Assembly: GCF_000355675.1 (NCBI RefSeq)
Contig: NC_020888.1
Location: forward strand, 1,275,001-1,339,000
DNA: 64,000 nt
Reading direction: 5' to 3'
DNA from: Thalassolituus oleivorans MIL-1
Lineage (GTDB): Bacteria; Pseudomonadota; Gammaproteobacteria; Pseudomonadales; Oceanobacteraceae
Position 1 is the stretch's first letter. Each line of letters starts with the position of its first letter. Shown one piece after another: positions 35,752-44,443 of this stretch. A program made the translations under genes and the position numbers. The notes under the pieces were generated by a model that saw only the letters and a list, made by a program, of their open reading frames with translations, was not told the origin of the DNA and made no database searches.

Positions 35752-36846
35752 TGATCTTCCCCCGATTTAACGGACACCAACATCTAACAGATAAGGTGTC
35801 CAATGCCCAAATACACAAAGCCCAGAAAAACATGGCAATACTCAAATGAATTCAAAGTTAAAGCCGTTCAGTTAAGTTTGATTGAAGGTGTTCAGGTTAA
35901 AGAAGTTGCCGTCACTCTCGACATACATCCATTTATGCTGTCACGATGGCGAAAAGAATATCGTGAAGGCAAGATCGTGGCAGACAAACGTAAAAAAGTA
36001 ACTGAAGTATCTTCTAAGCAAGCCAAAGAACTCTCGAAAGTTAAGCGATTAGAAGCTGAAAATCGCAAGCTGAAGCAAGAGGTCGACCTACTAAAAAAGT
36101 GGCAACGGTTTCTTGCGGAGGAACATCAGCAAGGTATCGATTCATCGAAAGATTCGGACTAGATCTTGGTATCAAATCCTTGTGCTTTTGGCTCGGTGTT
36201 TCTCGCAGTGGTTATTACGATTGGCGTAACCGCAAAGACTCTAATCGTACCAGTGAAGACGCCATGCTAAAGATTGAAATCCAGAAAGTGTATGACAAGG
36301 TCGAAGGGCGCTATGGTAGCCCTAGAGTTTGGAAAACACTACAAAACCAAGGATTCTCCGTTAGCAGGAAGCGTGTAGCGCGCTTGATGCAAGAGATGGG
36401 CTTAATCGCGCGCGTTACTCGAGTAACCTACCGAGCACCCGGCATGAGGCGTTTCCTTGCCTCGGGTGAAAACCTGAGATCTGATGGTGCGGTGCCTGAA
36501 GCAAAGAACAAAGTATGGGTTGCGGATGTGACGTATCTCAAAGTAAAGAAGCAGTGGCATTACTTGTCAGCGGTCATGGATCTTCACTCACGGCGCATTG
36601 TTGGTTGGAGCTTAGATACGAAAAGAACGACGGAAGTAACCAAAAGAACATTGGCAACTGCCATAAAGAAAAGAAAGCCAGAGAAGGGACTTATGCTGCA
36701 TACGGATCGAGGTGTCGAGTACAGAGGAGCCGAATACCAAAAGGATCTTAAACGGCATGGCATCTTACATAGTTTGAGCCGCCCAGGTAAATGTACTGAC
36801 AATGCTCATATGGAATCATTCTTTCATACATTGAAAGCAGAATTAA
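35752..36846 (+). mobile_element. IS3-family insertion sequence, 3'-truncated
   Basis: Left terminus TGATCTTCCCCCGATTTAACG at 35752 (first 20 bases of the end), orfA and orfB with a frameshift window. The expected inverted right terminus is absent: at 36847 orfB runs into a second, direct copy of a left terminus. No target duplication can be identified. Confidence 0.85.
35803..36162 (+). CDS. IS3-family transposase OrfA
   Basis: 119 residues. Helix-turn-helix KAVQLSLIEGVQVKEVAVTL...HPFMLSRWRKEY that binds the IS ends, then a leucine-zipper-like coiled coil (KVKRLEAENRKLKQEVDLLKK). The in-frame heptamer A AAA AAG at 36093-36099 is a canonical -1 slippery site, which would shift about half-way through the zipper into orfB to make the OrfAB transposase. 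Intact. Confidence 0.92.
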   Translation: MPKYTKPRKTWQYSNEFKVKAVQLSLIEGVQVKEVAVTLDIHPFMLSRWRKEYREGKIVADKRKKVTEVSSKQAKELSKVKRLEAENRKLKQEVDLLKKWQRFLAEEHQQGIDSSKDSD

Positions 36847-36878
36847 TGATCTTCCCCCGCTTTAACGGACATCAGTAG
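36099..36878 (+). pseudogene. IS3-family transposase OrfB (DDE integrase core), C-terminally truncated
   Basis: About 259 residues in the -1 frame relative to orfA. DDE core is present: VADVTYL (first Asp), HTDRGVEY (second Asp) and MESFFHTLK with the Glu and the Lys seven residues later. The normal sequence stops after HTLKAEL; the last ten residues (MIFPRFNGHQ) come from an IS left end inserted or joined at 36847, so some 30-40 C-terminal residues are lost. Probably inactive or impaired. Confidence 0.85.
36847..36874 (+). repeat. Second IS left terminus in direct orientation
   Basis: Matches the 28 bases at 35752-35779 with two differences, in the same orientation. IS3 right ends should be inverted, so this is the left end of another related element, of which only this fragment (up to unassigned sequence before 37018) remains. 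Confidence 0.75.
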
Positions 36879-36912
36879 TACTAAATACTAATAGGAAGGT
36901 CATGATAAGAAT

Positions 36913-36939
36913 AAATCGGCTCTAATTTGGGGCCGATTT
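36913..36939. terminator. Possible hairpin between IS remnant and TSUP gene
   Basis: AAATCGGC (36913-36920) pairs with GCCGATTT (36932-36939), 11-base loop. No strong T tract on either side; weak call. Confidence 0.35.
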
Positions 36940-37017
36940 AATCAGCCCTTACACCTTGGAGTGTCTATATATTTCCACAGTCTGATATTCAGAGGATCTC
37001 CACTTACTGCATTCGGT

Positions 37018-37773
37018 TTAAGCATTAAAGGCCAGCATTTTTACCGAAACCCCAATCGTCATAACCACCATCACAATTTTGATCAGCATCTTGCCATTGT
37101 TAACTACGAGACGTGCGCCAATGGCACCCCCGATGATTTGCCCAAAAAACATGGCAATACCCACTTCCCATATAATTGAGCCGGACATAATGAAGTAAAT
37201 TAACGCCGCCACGTTACTGCAAAAATTCAACAGCTTGGCGTAGGCTGTGGCTTTGATTAAGTTGTAGCCCAGCAGCAAGGTAAAAGAAATCGCGAAAAAA
37301 GCACCCGTGCCTGGGCCGAAGAAACCGTCGTAAAAACCAATCACCGATGCGACAAATAGGCTATAAGCCATTCCCGAAATCAGATGCTTTCGGTCTAATT
37401 CGCCAAGGTTGGGCGAGAATAAAAAGTACAAAGAAAAACCAATTAGTAAAAACGGAATAATGACGGCGAGAAAACTGCTGTCGATTCGAGTGAGCAACAT
37501 GCTCCCCAAAAACGAACCGACAAAACTACTGGCAATCATCAGTTTGGCACTGTTCAGATCAATGTGCCCCTTGCGCACAAAGTGAAGCGTTGAGGCCATT
37601 GAACCACCTACAGCACCCACTTTATTTGAGGCTATCGCCTGAGCAGGCGGGACGCCACACATTAACAATGCTGGGATGGTGATTAATCCGCCGCCGCCCG
37701 CAATGGCATCAATACAACCTGCAATCACGGCGGCGAAGAAGAAGAGTGTCAGTAACTCGATTGAAAATGCCAT
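37018..37773 (-). CDS. TauE/SafE (TSUP) family membrane protein
   Basis: 251 residues, about eight membrane helices. The twofold TSUP repeat is clear: FFFAAVIAGCIDAIAGGGGL...ASNKVGAVGGSMAS in the first half and IGFYDGFFGPGTGAFFAISF...KLLNFCSNVAAL in the second. It belongs to the YfcA-like branch and so differs from the TSUP protein at 26008. Likely exports a sulfur-containing or organic anion; substrate unknown. It is the first intact chromosomal gene right of the integron/IS region and is transcribed away from hrpB's end. Confidence 0.9.
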   Translation of the reverse strand: MAFSIELLTLFFFAAVIAGCIDAIAGGGGLITIPALLMCGVPPAQAIASNKVGAVGGSMASTLHFVRKGHIDLNSAKLMIASSFVGSFLGSMLLTRIDSSFLAVIIPFLLIGFSLYFLFSPNLGELDRKHLISGMAYSLFVASVIGFYDGFFGPGTGAFFAISFTLLLGYNLIKATAYAKLLNFCSNVAALIYFIMSGSIIWEVGIAMFFGQIIGGAIGARLVVNNGKMLIKIVMVVMTIGVSVKMLAFNA

Positions 37774-37829
37774 GGCTTGTTCCTGTTAAATAGAGCCAGT
37801 GTTCGTCGGTATAACGAAATAATACGCCG

Positions 37830-40307
37830 CTATGACTTGCTACGCGCTTTGGTATAACGCGTGGCTTCGGCGCTGAGCGGATCTTCTGGCCATGGATGGC
37901 GGGGATAGCGCCCGCGCATGTCTTTGCGTACATCGGCATAGGAGTTGCGCCAAAAATGCGGTAAATCTTGGGTAACTTGTAACGGTCGGCGGGCCGGTGA
38001 TAGCAGGTGAATCATCAGGGCGATTTGCCCATTTAATACGGTTGGTTGGCCTTCGTAGCCGAACATTTCTTGCAGTTTTACCGCCAGAATAGGGATGTCG
38101 GCACTGTAGTCGATGGCGATATTAGAGCCGCTCGGTACTTGAATGTGCGTTGGTAATAACCGATTCAGCGTTTGCTGCTGTTCCCAGCTGAGCAGACTCA
38201 ACAAGGCATCCATCACGTTCACTTTAGCTAAATCACGCACATGCCGTGCTTGATTTAAAAAGGGCATGAGCCAGTCGTTAATATTAGCGCTTAGGGCTGT
38301 GTCACTAACGTCGGGCCACTCATTTTTATCCTTGTTATACCGGTGCAATAGGGCTAATCGTTGGCGTAAATTAAGCGCGTTATCGGTCCAGTGAAGGTCG
38401 TTTAATGGTGAGTTTTTACTATTGTTAAAATACGAGCGCCAAGCATTTTGCCAATCGTCGGCATTTAAATTGGTCAGGCGTTTGGCGCTGAATACCAAAG
38501 CCCCAAGGCGTTGCTGTTCTTCGGCTAATAGTTGGCCATTGTCTTGCCAGCTAACTTCGATATGGCGGTTAAATAATTGCGGATAAGCTTCTACTAATAA
38601 GGCAATGCTGTGCGAACTGAGCGGGGCGGCTAAGCGAATTTTATTGGGCGAGCCGCCAGCAAGATCGGCAATGGCCAGCCACTCGTATTTATCCAGCGTG
38701 GAGTCTTGTAGTAATTCGGCACCAATACCACGGCTAAGTTGATAGCGGCTTTGAGTGCCGCCTGAGCCGCGGCGTTTTGCGATTCGGTCTGGCCATGCAC
38801 AGGCAATCACAAAACCGACATCGAGCGTTGCACTATCGGCTTGCTTGGTGAGTTGGCTATACCAGCGTTTCGCCAATGGTTGGATTCTGCTGTTCCAACT
38901 CGGGTGTTGCTTGGCGCGCAGTAACGCTAATTCGATATCATCCTGCTGTCGAATTATGCCCGGTTCTTGCAATAGGGCGACTAATTCGCACGCGGATTTT
39001 GCCATGCCTAATTCGGCGGCTTTCCATAGGGCATTTGCCCAACGTGGTTCTAATCCCAACTGAGCGCAGCGGCGGCCATGCTCGGTGAGTTGTTGCTCGG
39101 CGGTTAAGCCAAGCTGGCTGAGTAAATCGTGTGCTTGTTGTAAATGCGCGGCTGGCGGCGGTGTCAGCCATAACAGTTCGTCGGCAGCAGCGCCCCATTG
39201 CAGTAATTCCAATTGCAACGGCGCTAGGTCGCTAGCGGCGATTTCTGCTTGAATATGGGCTTTGCGACCTTGGTGATCTTGTTCGCTCCATAAGCGATAA
39301 CACAAGCCCGGCGCTTGGCGTCCGGCGCGGCCTTCACGCTGAGTCGCTGAGGCTTTGGAAATACCTTGGGTGGTTAATTCACTCACGCCATTGCCGGGGC
39401 TAAACACCATGCGTCGTTCTAAACCCGAGTCGATAACAATACTGACGCCATCAATGGTGAGGGAGCTTTCGGCGATATTGGTGGCAAGAATGATTTTACG
39501 GAATTCATCTGACGGGCGAATCGCAGCTTTCTGTTCGGCGTCGGATAGCTGCCCATGCAAAGGCATAGCGCGAATATTGGCCGGCAACGTTTCTTCTAAC
39601 AGGCGTTGTACACGTTGGATATCACCTTGGCCGGGTAGGAATACTAGCAGGTCGCCTTGTAGGTGATCGTCTTGTACTAAAGCTTCGTTAATCACGCGAA
39701 CCATGTGTTGCGGTAAGCGCTCGTTGGCATCGCGGCGGCTGCGATAGTGAGTCGTTACTGGGTAGCTGCGGCCTTCGCTGCGAATCGTCGGAGCCTTGAG
39801 AGCAGAAGCCAAAGCGGATTCGTCTAAGGTGGCCGACATAACCAGAATGCGTAAATCTGGACGCAATACCTGTTGGCACTGGTGGCACAAGGCTAGTGCC
39901 AGATCGGACGCCATGTGGCGTTCGTGAAATTCATCGAAGATAACTAAACCCACCCCCGTCAGCTCAGGATCATCCTGCAACATACGCGTTAAGATGCCTT
40001 CGGTAACCACTTCGATTCGCGTGCTGGCTGAAATTTTGTTTTCCAATCGTATGCGATAGCCGACGGTCTGCCCGACTGCCTCGTTCAGCGCTTGAGCCAT
40101 ATAGGTCGCGGCATTGCGTGCGGCGATGCGACGCGGTTCTAGCATGATAATTCGTTGTCCTGCTAGCCAATCTGCATCTAGCAAGGCTAAAGGCACACGG
40201 GTGGTTTTGCCGGCACCTGGGGCAGCACTGAGTAAAACCGCTATATTAGTTGCTAGAGCAGAGGCTATGTCGGCAATAACGTCATCAATGGGCAAGACAA
40301 GAGTCAT
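37830..40307 (-). CDS. hrpB: ATP-dependent helicase HrpB (DEAH box)
   Basis: About 825 residues from ATG 40307 (MTLVLPIDDVIADI); the frame opens at 40352. DEAH/RHA-type RNA helicase of unclear role. Motif I SAAPGAGKTTR, motif Ia EPRRIAARNAA, motif II FDEFHERH (DEFH rather than DEAH), motif III MSATLD, motif V ATNIAESSLTIDGV and motif VI QREGRAGRQAPG, then the HrpB-specific C-terminal domain with ARRPLQVTQDLPHFW and MRGRYPRHPWPEDPL at the end, diagnostic for HrpB. No strong ribosome site is seen for either start. Confidence 0.95.
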   Translation of the reverse strand: MTLVLPIDDVIADIASALATNIAVLLSAAPGAGKTTRVPLALLDADWLAGQRIIMLEPRRIAARNAATYMAQALNEAVGQTVGYRIRLENKISASTRIEVVTEGILTRMLQDDPELTGVGLVIFDEFHERHMASDLALALCHQCQQVLRPDLRILVMSATLDESALASALKAPTIRSEGRSYPVTTHYRSRRDANERLPQHMVRVINEALVQDDHLQGDLLVFLPGQGDIQRVQRLLEETLPANIRAMPLHGQLSDAEQKAAIRPSDEFRKIILATNIAESSLTIDGVSIVIDSGLERRMVFSPGNGVSELTTQGISKASATQREGRAGRQAPGLCYRLWSEQDHQGRKAHIQAEIAASDLAPLQLELLQWGAAADELLWLTPPPAAHLQQAHDLLSQLGLTAEQQLTEHGRRCAQLGLEPRWANALWKAAELGMAKSACELVALLQEPGIIRQQDDIELALLRAKQHPSWNSRIQPLAKRWYSQLTKQADSATLDVGFVIACAWPDRIAKRRGSGGTQSRYQLSRGIGAELLQDSTLDKYEWLAIADLAGGSPNKIRLAAPLSSHSIALLVEAYPQLFNRHIEVSWQDNGQLLAEEQQRLGALVFSAKRLTNLNADDWQNAWRSYFNNSKNSPLNDLHWTDNALNLRQRLALLHRYNKDKNEWPDVSDTALSANINDWLMPFLNQARHVRDLAKVNVMDALLSLLSWEQQQTLNRLLPTHIQVPSGSNIAIDYSADIPILAVKLQEMFGYEGQPTVLNGQIALMIHLLSPARRPLQVTQDLPHFWRNSYADVRKDMRGRYPRHPWPEDPLSAEATRYTKARSKS

Positions 40308-40427
40308 AGGAAGGTGTAGGGCTATACCAACGAAAGAGTGCAATGTTAGCATGACTCAGCGCGTTAAACGGATACTGACCAAAGCCCTTACCTATTACTC
40401 AATGGTGTGTCGGGCTAGGAGAACGTA

Positions 40428-40610
40428 ATGAGCGATACCAATGTGATTGATTTCGACAAAGCGAGTGATAAGCACCGCAGCGAACGTGAACATAAAAAGA
40501 AAGAAGAAAAGGTCGATGAGTTACGTCAGCGCTTCGCTAACGTACTGCCTGATCGAGTGCGTCCAGTAAAAGATTATTTAAAGAAAAAGCGTGATAAGAA
40601 AAAGCGCTAA
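40428..40610 (+). CDS. Small highly charged protein of unknown function
   Basis: 60 residues, very rich in Lys, Arg, Asp and Glu (KHRSEREHKKKEEKVDELRQ, KDYLKKKRDKKKR end). Ribosome site GGAGAA seven bases before ATG 40428 supports translation. A helical nucleic-acid-binding or ribosome-associated role is conceivable, not shown. Divergent from hrpB. Confidence 0.65.
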   Translation: MSDTNVIDFDKASDKHRSEREHKKKEEKVDELRQRFANVLPDRVRPVKDYLKKKRDKKKR

Positions 40611-40679
40611 AGCGTAATGCCCATCTGTGAAGGTGATAGCGTTACCATTTGTTACTGTTAACAAACGAAGGAACCGCTT

Positions 40680-40883
40680 GTGGATACGTCGAGTTTGCTG
40701 TGGGGAGTTGTGTTTGGCTCTTTTGGTTTTGGTTACTTTCTCTACGGCAAAAAGCAAAAGGCGCCAGTGCCATTAGCGTGTGGTATCGCCTTAATGGTGT
40801 ATCCCTATTTTGTTGCTGATGTAACTTGGCTCGTTGCTATTGGTGCGGCTTTGATCGTGTTACCTTACTTTATTCGTTCGTGA
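40680..40883 (+). CDS. Small two-to-three-helix membrane protein
   Basis: 67 residues, start GTG 40680 with GAAGGAA upstream. Hydrophobic segments around LLWGVVFGSFGFGYFLYG, LACGIALMVYPYFVA and LVAIGAALIVLPYFI. Resembles short conserved inner-membrane proteins of gammaproteobacteria with no assigned role. Confidence 0.65.
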   Translation: MDTSSLLWGVVFGSFGFGYFLYGKKQKAPVPLACGIALMVYPYFVADVTWLVAIGAALIVLPYFIRS

Positions 40884-40942
40884 TGGCTTTTCTGCCGCTT
40901 TACACGTTTTCGCATTCATTTTTTAAGAAGATTTAGTCCTTT

Positions 40943-43054
40943 ATGTCTCTAATGTCTGGTCGACTTAGTTCGGTGCTAACTGCTAGCGCTATGCTCGTTG
41001 TCGTGGTTCTTATTATGGCCAATATATTGCCATGGACGGCGGCAGCGGATATCGCCAATACCGGTAAAGATTACAATCTGTTTGATTTGCTAAAAGCCGA
41101 AGTGGTGCAAATTAAAGATGTATTTAAAGGCGTTGTAGAGGCTTGGCTCGGGCTATTGCAAAAAGATATTACCGAGCGTCAACGTTATGACTTGGTTATG
41201 CAGTCTGGTTTGCCTTTGTTGCTTATTATTCCTCTGCGCTGGATGGCAAAGTGGTTTGCTGGTGTTGTATCGCGTACCTTAGTTTCTACTCATAACCAAG
41301 TCATTAGTAAAGGTATCAAACATCAAGGTGTTCGAGCTTTAGCACGCTTATTACTTGGTATGGCGCCTTTACTTCCTTGGATTGTGTTACTGATTTTTAG
41401 CTCTTTATTTTTTAGTGAGCAGTCAGAACCTAATTTGGGCGGTAGCCTACTGGTGATCTTTCAGGTCTATATGCTCTATGTGGTGGTGAGTCTTGCTGCC
41501 GAGTGGTTTTTGTTAAGTATTTGCCAAGGTGCTGGTTCGTTTTTAACCGCTGATAGCACTGCTAAACTCGAACAACGTACTGAAATGGCCGCTAAGTGGC
41601 TATTGCTTCCGTGGGCTGCCATTGCCTTAGCTTTGCACTTACTTGGTAAGTCGTTAATTGCGCACTTAATTGAAACCGCAGTATGGATGTTTAGCTGGGG
41701 TGTTGTGAGTTATCTTTTGCATTTTTATCGACTGGAATTGATGCTCAATTTGAAGCGCTTATTTCCGGCAAGTGTCGATCCAATTTTAGATAAAGTAAAA
41801 GAAAGCTGGGCATTTGTATTGGTATTGCCACTGCTAATACCATTGCTTCTGCTAATGTTTGTGCGCGTGTTTTTCACTCAATTGCTGGCCGATTTCGCTT
41901 GGTATCAGAGTTTAAGTGCGCGTTGGTTTCGTATTAAAACGAAAGCGGCAGGTGAGGCGGATGAAGACGAAGTTGCCGTTGATGTGATCTGTGAGGACTA
42001 TCAGCGCTGGTTTAGCACAGAGAAAGATAGCGAACTAAAACTGCCGATTATTGATACCGGATTGAGTGCCGCAATCCGTAAAGACTTTGATGCGTGGAAT
42101 GCTGAGCGCTCTGAAGATAATGTCATTTTAATTACTGGTGAACGGGGCATTGGTAAGAGTTCTGCCTTGATTCGTTTTACCAATGGTGTTGCTCAAGATG
42201 ACCCTGAAATTATTATTAAACGAATCGACGTACCGCCGAAAACGACCAGCCAAGACGCTATTTATCAGTTGTTAGGGAATGCTCTAGAAATAGATATGAG
42301 TGAAGGTCCCAAAGCCTTAGTGCGTCATGATGCTGAGATGGTACCCACCATAGTGATTTTAAATAAGGCGGAAAATCTGTTCTTAGCCGAAGTCGGGTAC
42401 TTGCAAGGGTGGCGAACGCTATTAGGCCTAACCAACACTAAACTCAATAATGTGTATTGGCTAATTACCATCAATAATCAGAGTTGGGCTTATCTGTGCA
42501 ATGTATTTGGCCGCGAATACCAAATGCGCAATGTTATTCGCGTTAAGCGTTGGACCCAAACGGAAATCCGCTCTTTGATCTTGTCGCGTAATCAGTTAAG
42601 CGGCTATCGCTTACAGTACGATGACGTTTTAATTGATACTCGCTCCCCCGTTGCTGGAACCTTACGCAACGCCGAGCAACGTTACTTCAGCTTGCTTTGG
42701 GATGGTTGTCGTGGGTTACCAATGGCGGCATTAGAGCTATGGCAGGGTTCCGTTAAAACTAAAGGTAAAAACGTTGTTGCGAGTATTCCTCAACTCCCGA
42801 GTAGCTCACGAATAGAGCAATTCGGACCTAAGCTTATGTTCGTTTTTGCAGCCATTGTGACCCACGAAAACCTCACGACGGAGGAGTTAGTGAAGGTGAC
42901 TAACATGCAGGAAAACGTGATTCGCTTTGCCTTGAAGTCGGCTCTCGATGCTGAAGTTATCGTGCGCGGTAGTGATGGCCGCTATCGTATTACCACGCTT
43001 TGGTATCATACCGTTGTTAGCTCATTGAATAGGAAGAACATGCTCCATGAATGA
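40943..43054 (+). CDS. Membrane protein with cytoplasmic AAA-type P-loop ATPase domain
   Basis: 703 residues. N-terminal half is membrane-embedded: about six hydrophobic segments (SVLTASAMLVVVVLIMANIL, LPLLLIIPLRW, LLPWIVLLIFSSLFF, LLVIFQVYMLYVVVSLAA, LVLPLLIPLLLLMFVRVFF). From about residue 380 follows a P-loop domain with Walker A GERGIGKSS at 399. The expected Walker B region reads PTIVILNKAENLF, with Asn where Asp is usual. A C-terminal winged-helix-like part ends the protein (TTEELVKVTNMQENVIRFAL). It overlaps the MscS gene by eight bases, so the two form an operon. I know no named family with this combination; an ATPase that gates or senses the channel is an inference. Confidence 0.72.
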   Translation: MSLMSGRLSSVLTASAMLVVVVLIMANILPWTAAADIANTGKDYNLFDLLKAEVVQIKDVFKGVVEAWLGLLQKDITERQRYDLVMQSGLPLLLIIPLRWMAKWFAGVVSRTLVSTHNQVISKGIKHQGVRALARLLLGMAPLLPWIVLLIFSSLFFSEQSEPNLGGSLLVIFQVYMLYVVVSLAAEWFLLSICQGAGSFLTADSTAKLEQRTEMAAKWLLLPWAAIALALHLLGKSLIAHLIETAVWMFSWGVVSYLLHFYRLELMLNLKRLFPASVDPILDKVKESWAFVLVLPLLIPLLLLMFVRVFFTQLLADFAWYQSLSARWFRIKTKAAGEADEDEVAVDVICEDYQRWFSTEKDSELKLPIIDTGLSAAIRKDFDAWNAERSEDNVILITGERGIGKSSALIRFTNGVAQDDPEIIIKRIDVPPKTTSQDAIYQLLGNALEIDMSEGPKALVRHDAEMVPTIVILNKAENLFLAEVGYLQGWRTLLGLTNTKLNNVYWLITINNQSWAYLCNVFGREYQMRNVIRVKRWTQTEIRSLILSRNQLSGYRLQYDDVLIDTRSPVAGTLRNAEQRYFSLLWDGCRGLPMAALELWQGSVKTKGKNVVASIPQLPSSSRIEQFGPKLMFVFAAIVTHENLTTEELVKVTNMQENVIRFALKSALDAEVIVRGSDGRYRITTLWYHTVVSSLNRKNMLHE

Positions 43055-43865
43055 TACCAATGGGTTAGTTAGCGGCATTCTTAGCGTTGCCGATGTTTTT
43101 AATATCTACGCGATATTATTACTGATATTAGGCGGCTTTTTTATTTGGGCTTTAACCGTCGCGCTGAATAACGGCAGTAAGCGCTTGATGGAGAAAATTC
43201 CAGCACGGCGTTTTTTGATTTTACAAATATCGACGCTAACAACTTTTGCGCTCTATATTTTTGGCACGATAGGTTTGGTTGTCGGTGTGTTACAGCCACC
43301 ACAAGAGCTGCTCTTCGCTGCAGCCGGTTCCATCGCGGTAGCTTTGGGTTTTGCGTTGAAGGACGTTGTGGCCTCGCTAGTGGCCGGTATTCTTTTATTG
43401 TTTGATCGTCCATTCCGAGTAGGCGACCGAGTAAGCTTTGGCGACACCTATGGTGAGATAGTATCCATTGGTCTACGTACTGTGCGCTTGGTGACGCTCG
43501 ATGATAATTTGGTCACGATTCCTAATTCCCGTTTTATTACCGATGTTGTGTCATCAGGCAATGCTGGCGAGTTAGATATGATGGTGGTTACGGATTTTAA
43601 CCTCGCATTAGATGCTGATTTAGCAACGGCGCAAACGTTAATTGAAGAGGTGGTGGTCACAAGTCGCTACGCCTATTTAAAGAAGCCCGTGAGTTTTACT
43701 CTAGAAGAAATCGAGGTTGCGCATACCTTAGCTATTCGTTTGCGTACCAAGGCGTATGTTTTAGATGTGCGTTACGAAAAGGCGTTTCAGAGTGATATTG
43801 TTTTGCGTGGTACAGCTTTACTACAGAAACACAGCATTGCGCGACCTAAGCCTGTGCTGAGTTGA
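43047..43865 (+). CDS. Small-conductance mechanosensitive channel (MscS family)
   Basis: 272 residues. N-terminal helices TM1 and TM2, then the pore helix TM3 region AAAGSIAVALGFALKDVVASLVAGILLL, followed by the beta domain FRVGDRVSFGDTYGEIVSIGLRTVRLVTLDDNLVTIPNS that defines the family. Normally releases osmolytes on hypo-osmotic shock from the inner membrane. The C-terminal cytoplasmic cage is shortened. Starts inside the end of the ATPase gene, implying coupled translation and joint function. Confidence 0.92.
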   Translation: MNDTNGLVSGILSVADVFNIYAILLLILGGFFIWALTVALNNGSKRLMEKIPARRFLILQISTLTTFALYIFGTIGLVVGVLQPPQELLFAAAGSIAVALGFALKDVVASLVAGILLLFDRPFRVGDRVSFGDTYGEIVSIGLRTVRLVTLDDNLVTIPNSRFITDVVSSGNAGELDMMVVTDFNLALDADLATAQTLIEEVVVTSRYAYLKKPVSFTLEEIEVAHTLAIRLRTKAYVLDVRYEKAFQSDIVLRGTALLQKHSIARPKPVLS

Positions 43866-43907
43866 GAACAAGATAATAAGTGAATACGGAATATAGGGAG
43901 ATAGACG

Positions 43908-44399
43908 ATGACTGATGCTATGAATGACAGCCAAACTTGCGCCATTAATCACGAACTCGTACTAGAGCGCCTGATTGATGCACCACCGACCGCGATATAT
44001 CGCGCTTGGACGGAGCCAGCATTATTGATGCAGTGGTTTTGCCCTAAGCCATGGAGTGTCGCTTCTGCAGAGCTAGATGTTCGTCCGGGCGGTGCGCAAA
44101 CGATTGTAATGCGCAGTCCAGAGGGGCAAGAGTTTCCAAATACAGGGATGTATTTAGAAGTCGTCGAGAATGAACGTATAGTTTGGACCGATGCGTATAT
44201 CGGTGATTGGCAGCCATCTGCTAAGGCCTTTATGACGGGAATCATCACGTTAACGCCAGAGGGCGAAAAAACGCTCTATAGAGCGGTTGTTCGTCACTGG
44301 TCAGACGAAGACAAAAAATCGCATGAGAATATGGGGTTTCACGAAGGCTGGGGCAAGGCGACGGATCAATTAGAGGCGTTGGTGGCCACGCTGAAGTAA
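43908..44399 (+). CDS. SRPBCC/AHSA1-type ligand-binding domain protein
   Basis: 163 residues. AHSA1 (Hsp90 activator-like, START superfamily) pattern: LVLERLIDAPPTAIYRAWTE, LMQWFCPKPW, DVRPGGAQTIVMRSPEG, and the closing MGFHEGWGKATDQLEAL helix. It probably binds a small hydrophobic ligand; the name does not imply Hsp90 in bacteria. ATG 43908 is preceded by GGGAG. Stands alone between the MscS and rlmF genes. Confidence 0.88.
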   Translation: MTDAMNDSQTCAINHELVLERLIDAPPTAIYRAWTEPALLMQWFCPKPWSVASAELDVRPGGAQTIVMRSPEGQEFPNTGMYLEVVENERIVWTDAYIGDWQPSAKAFMTGIITLTPEGEKTLYRAVVRHWSDEDKKSHENMGFHEGWGKATDQLEALVATLK

Positions 44400-44443
44400 G
44401 CATTTCGTGCTATTATGCGCCAATATCATTGTTGGTCATTATC

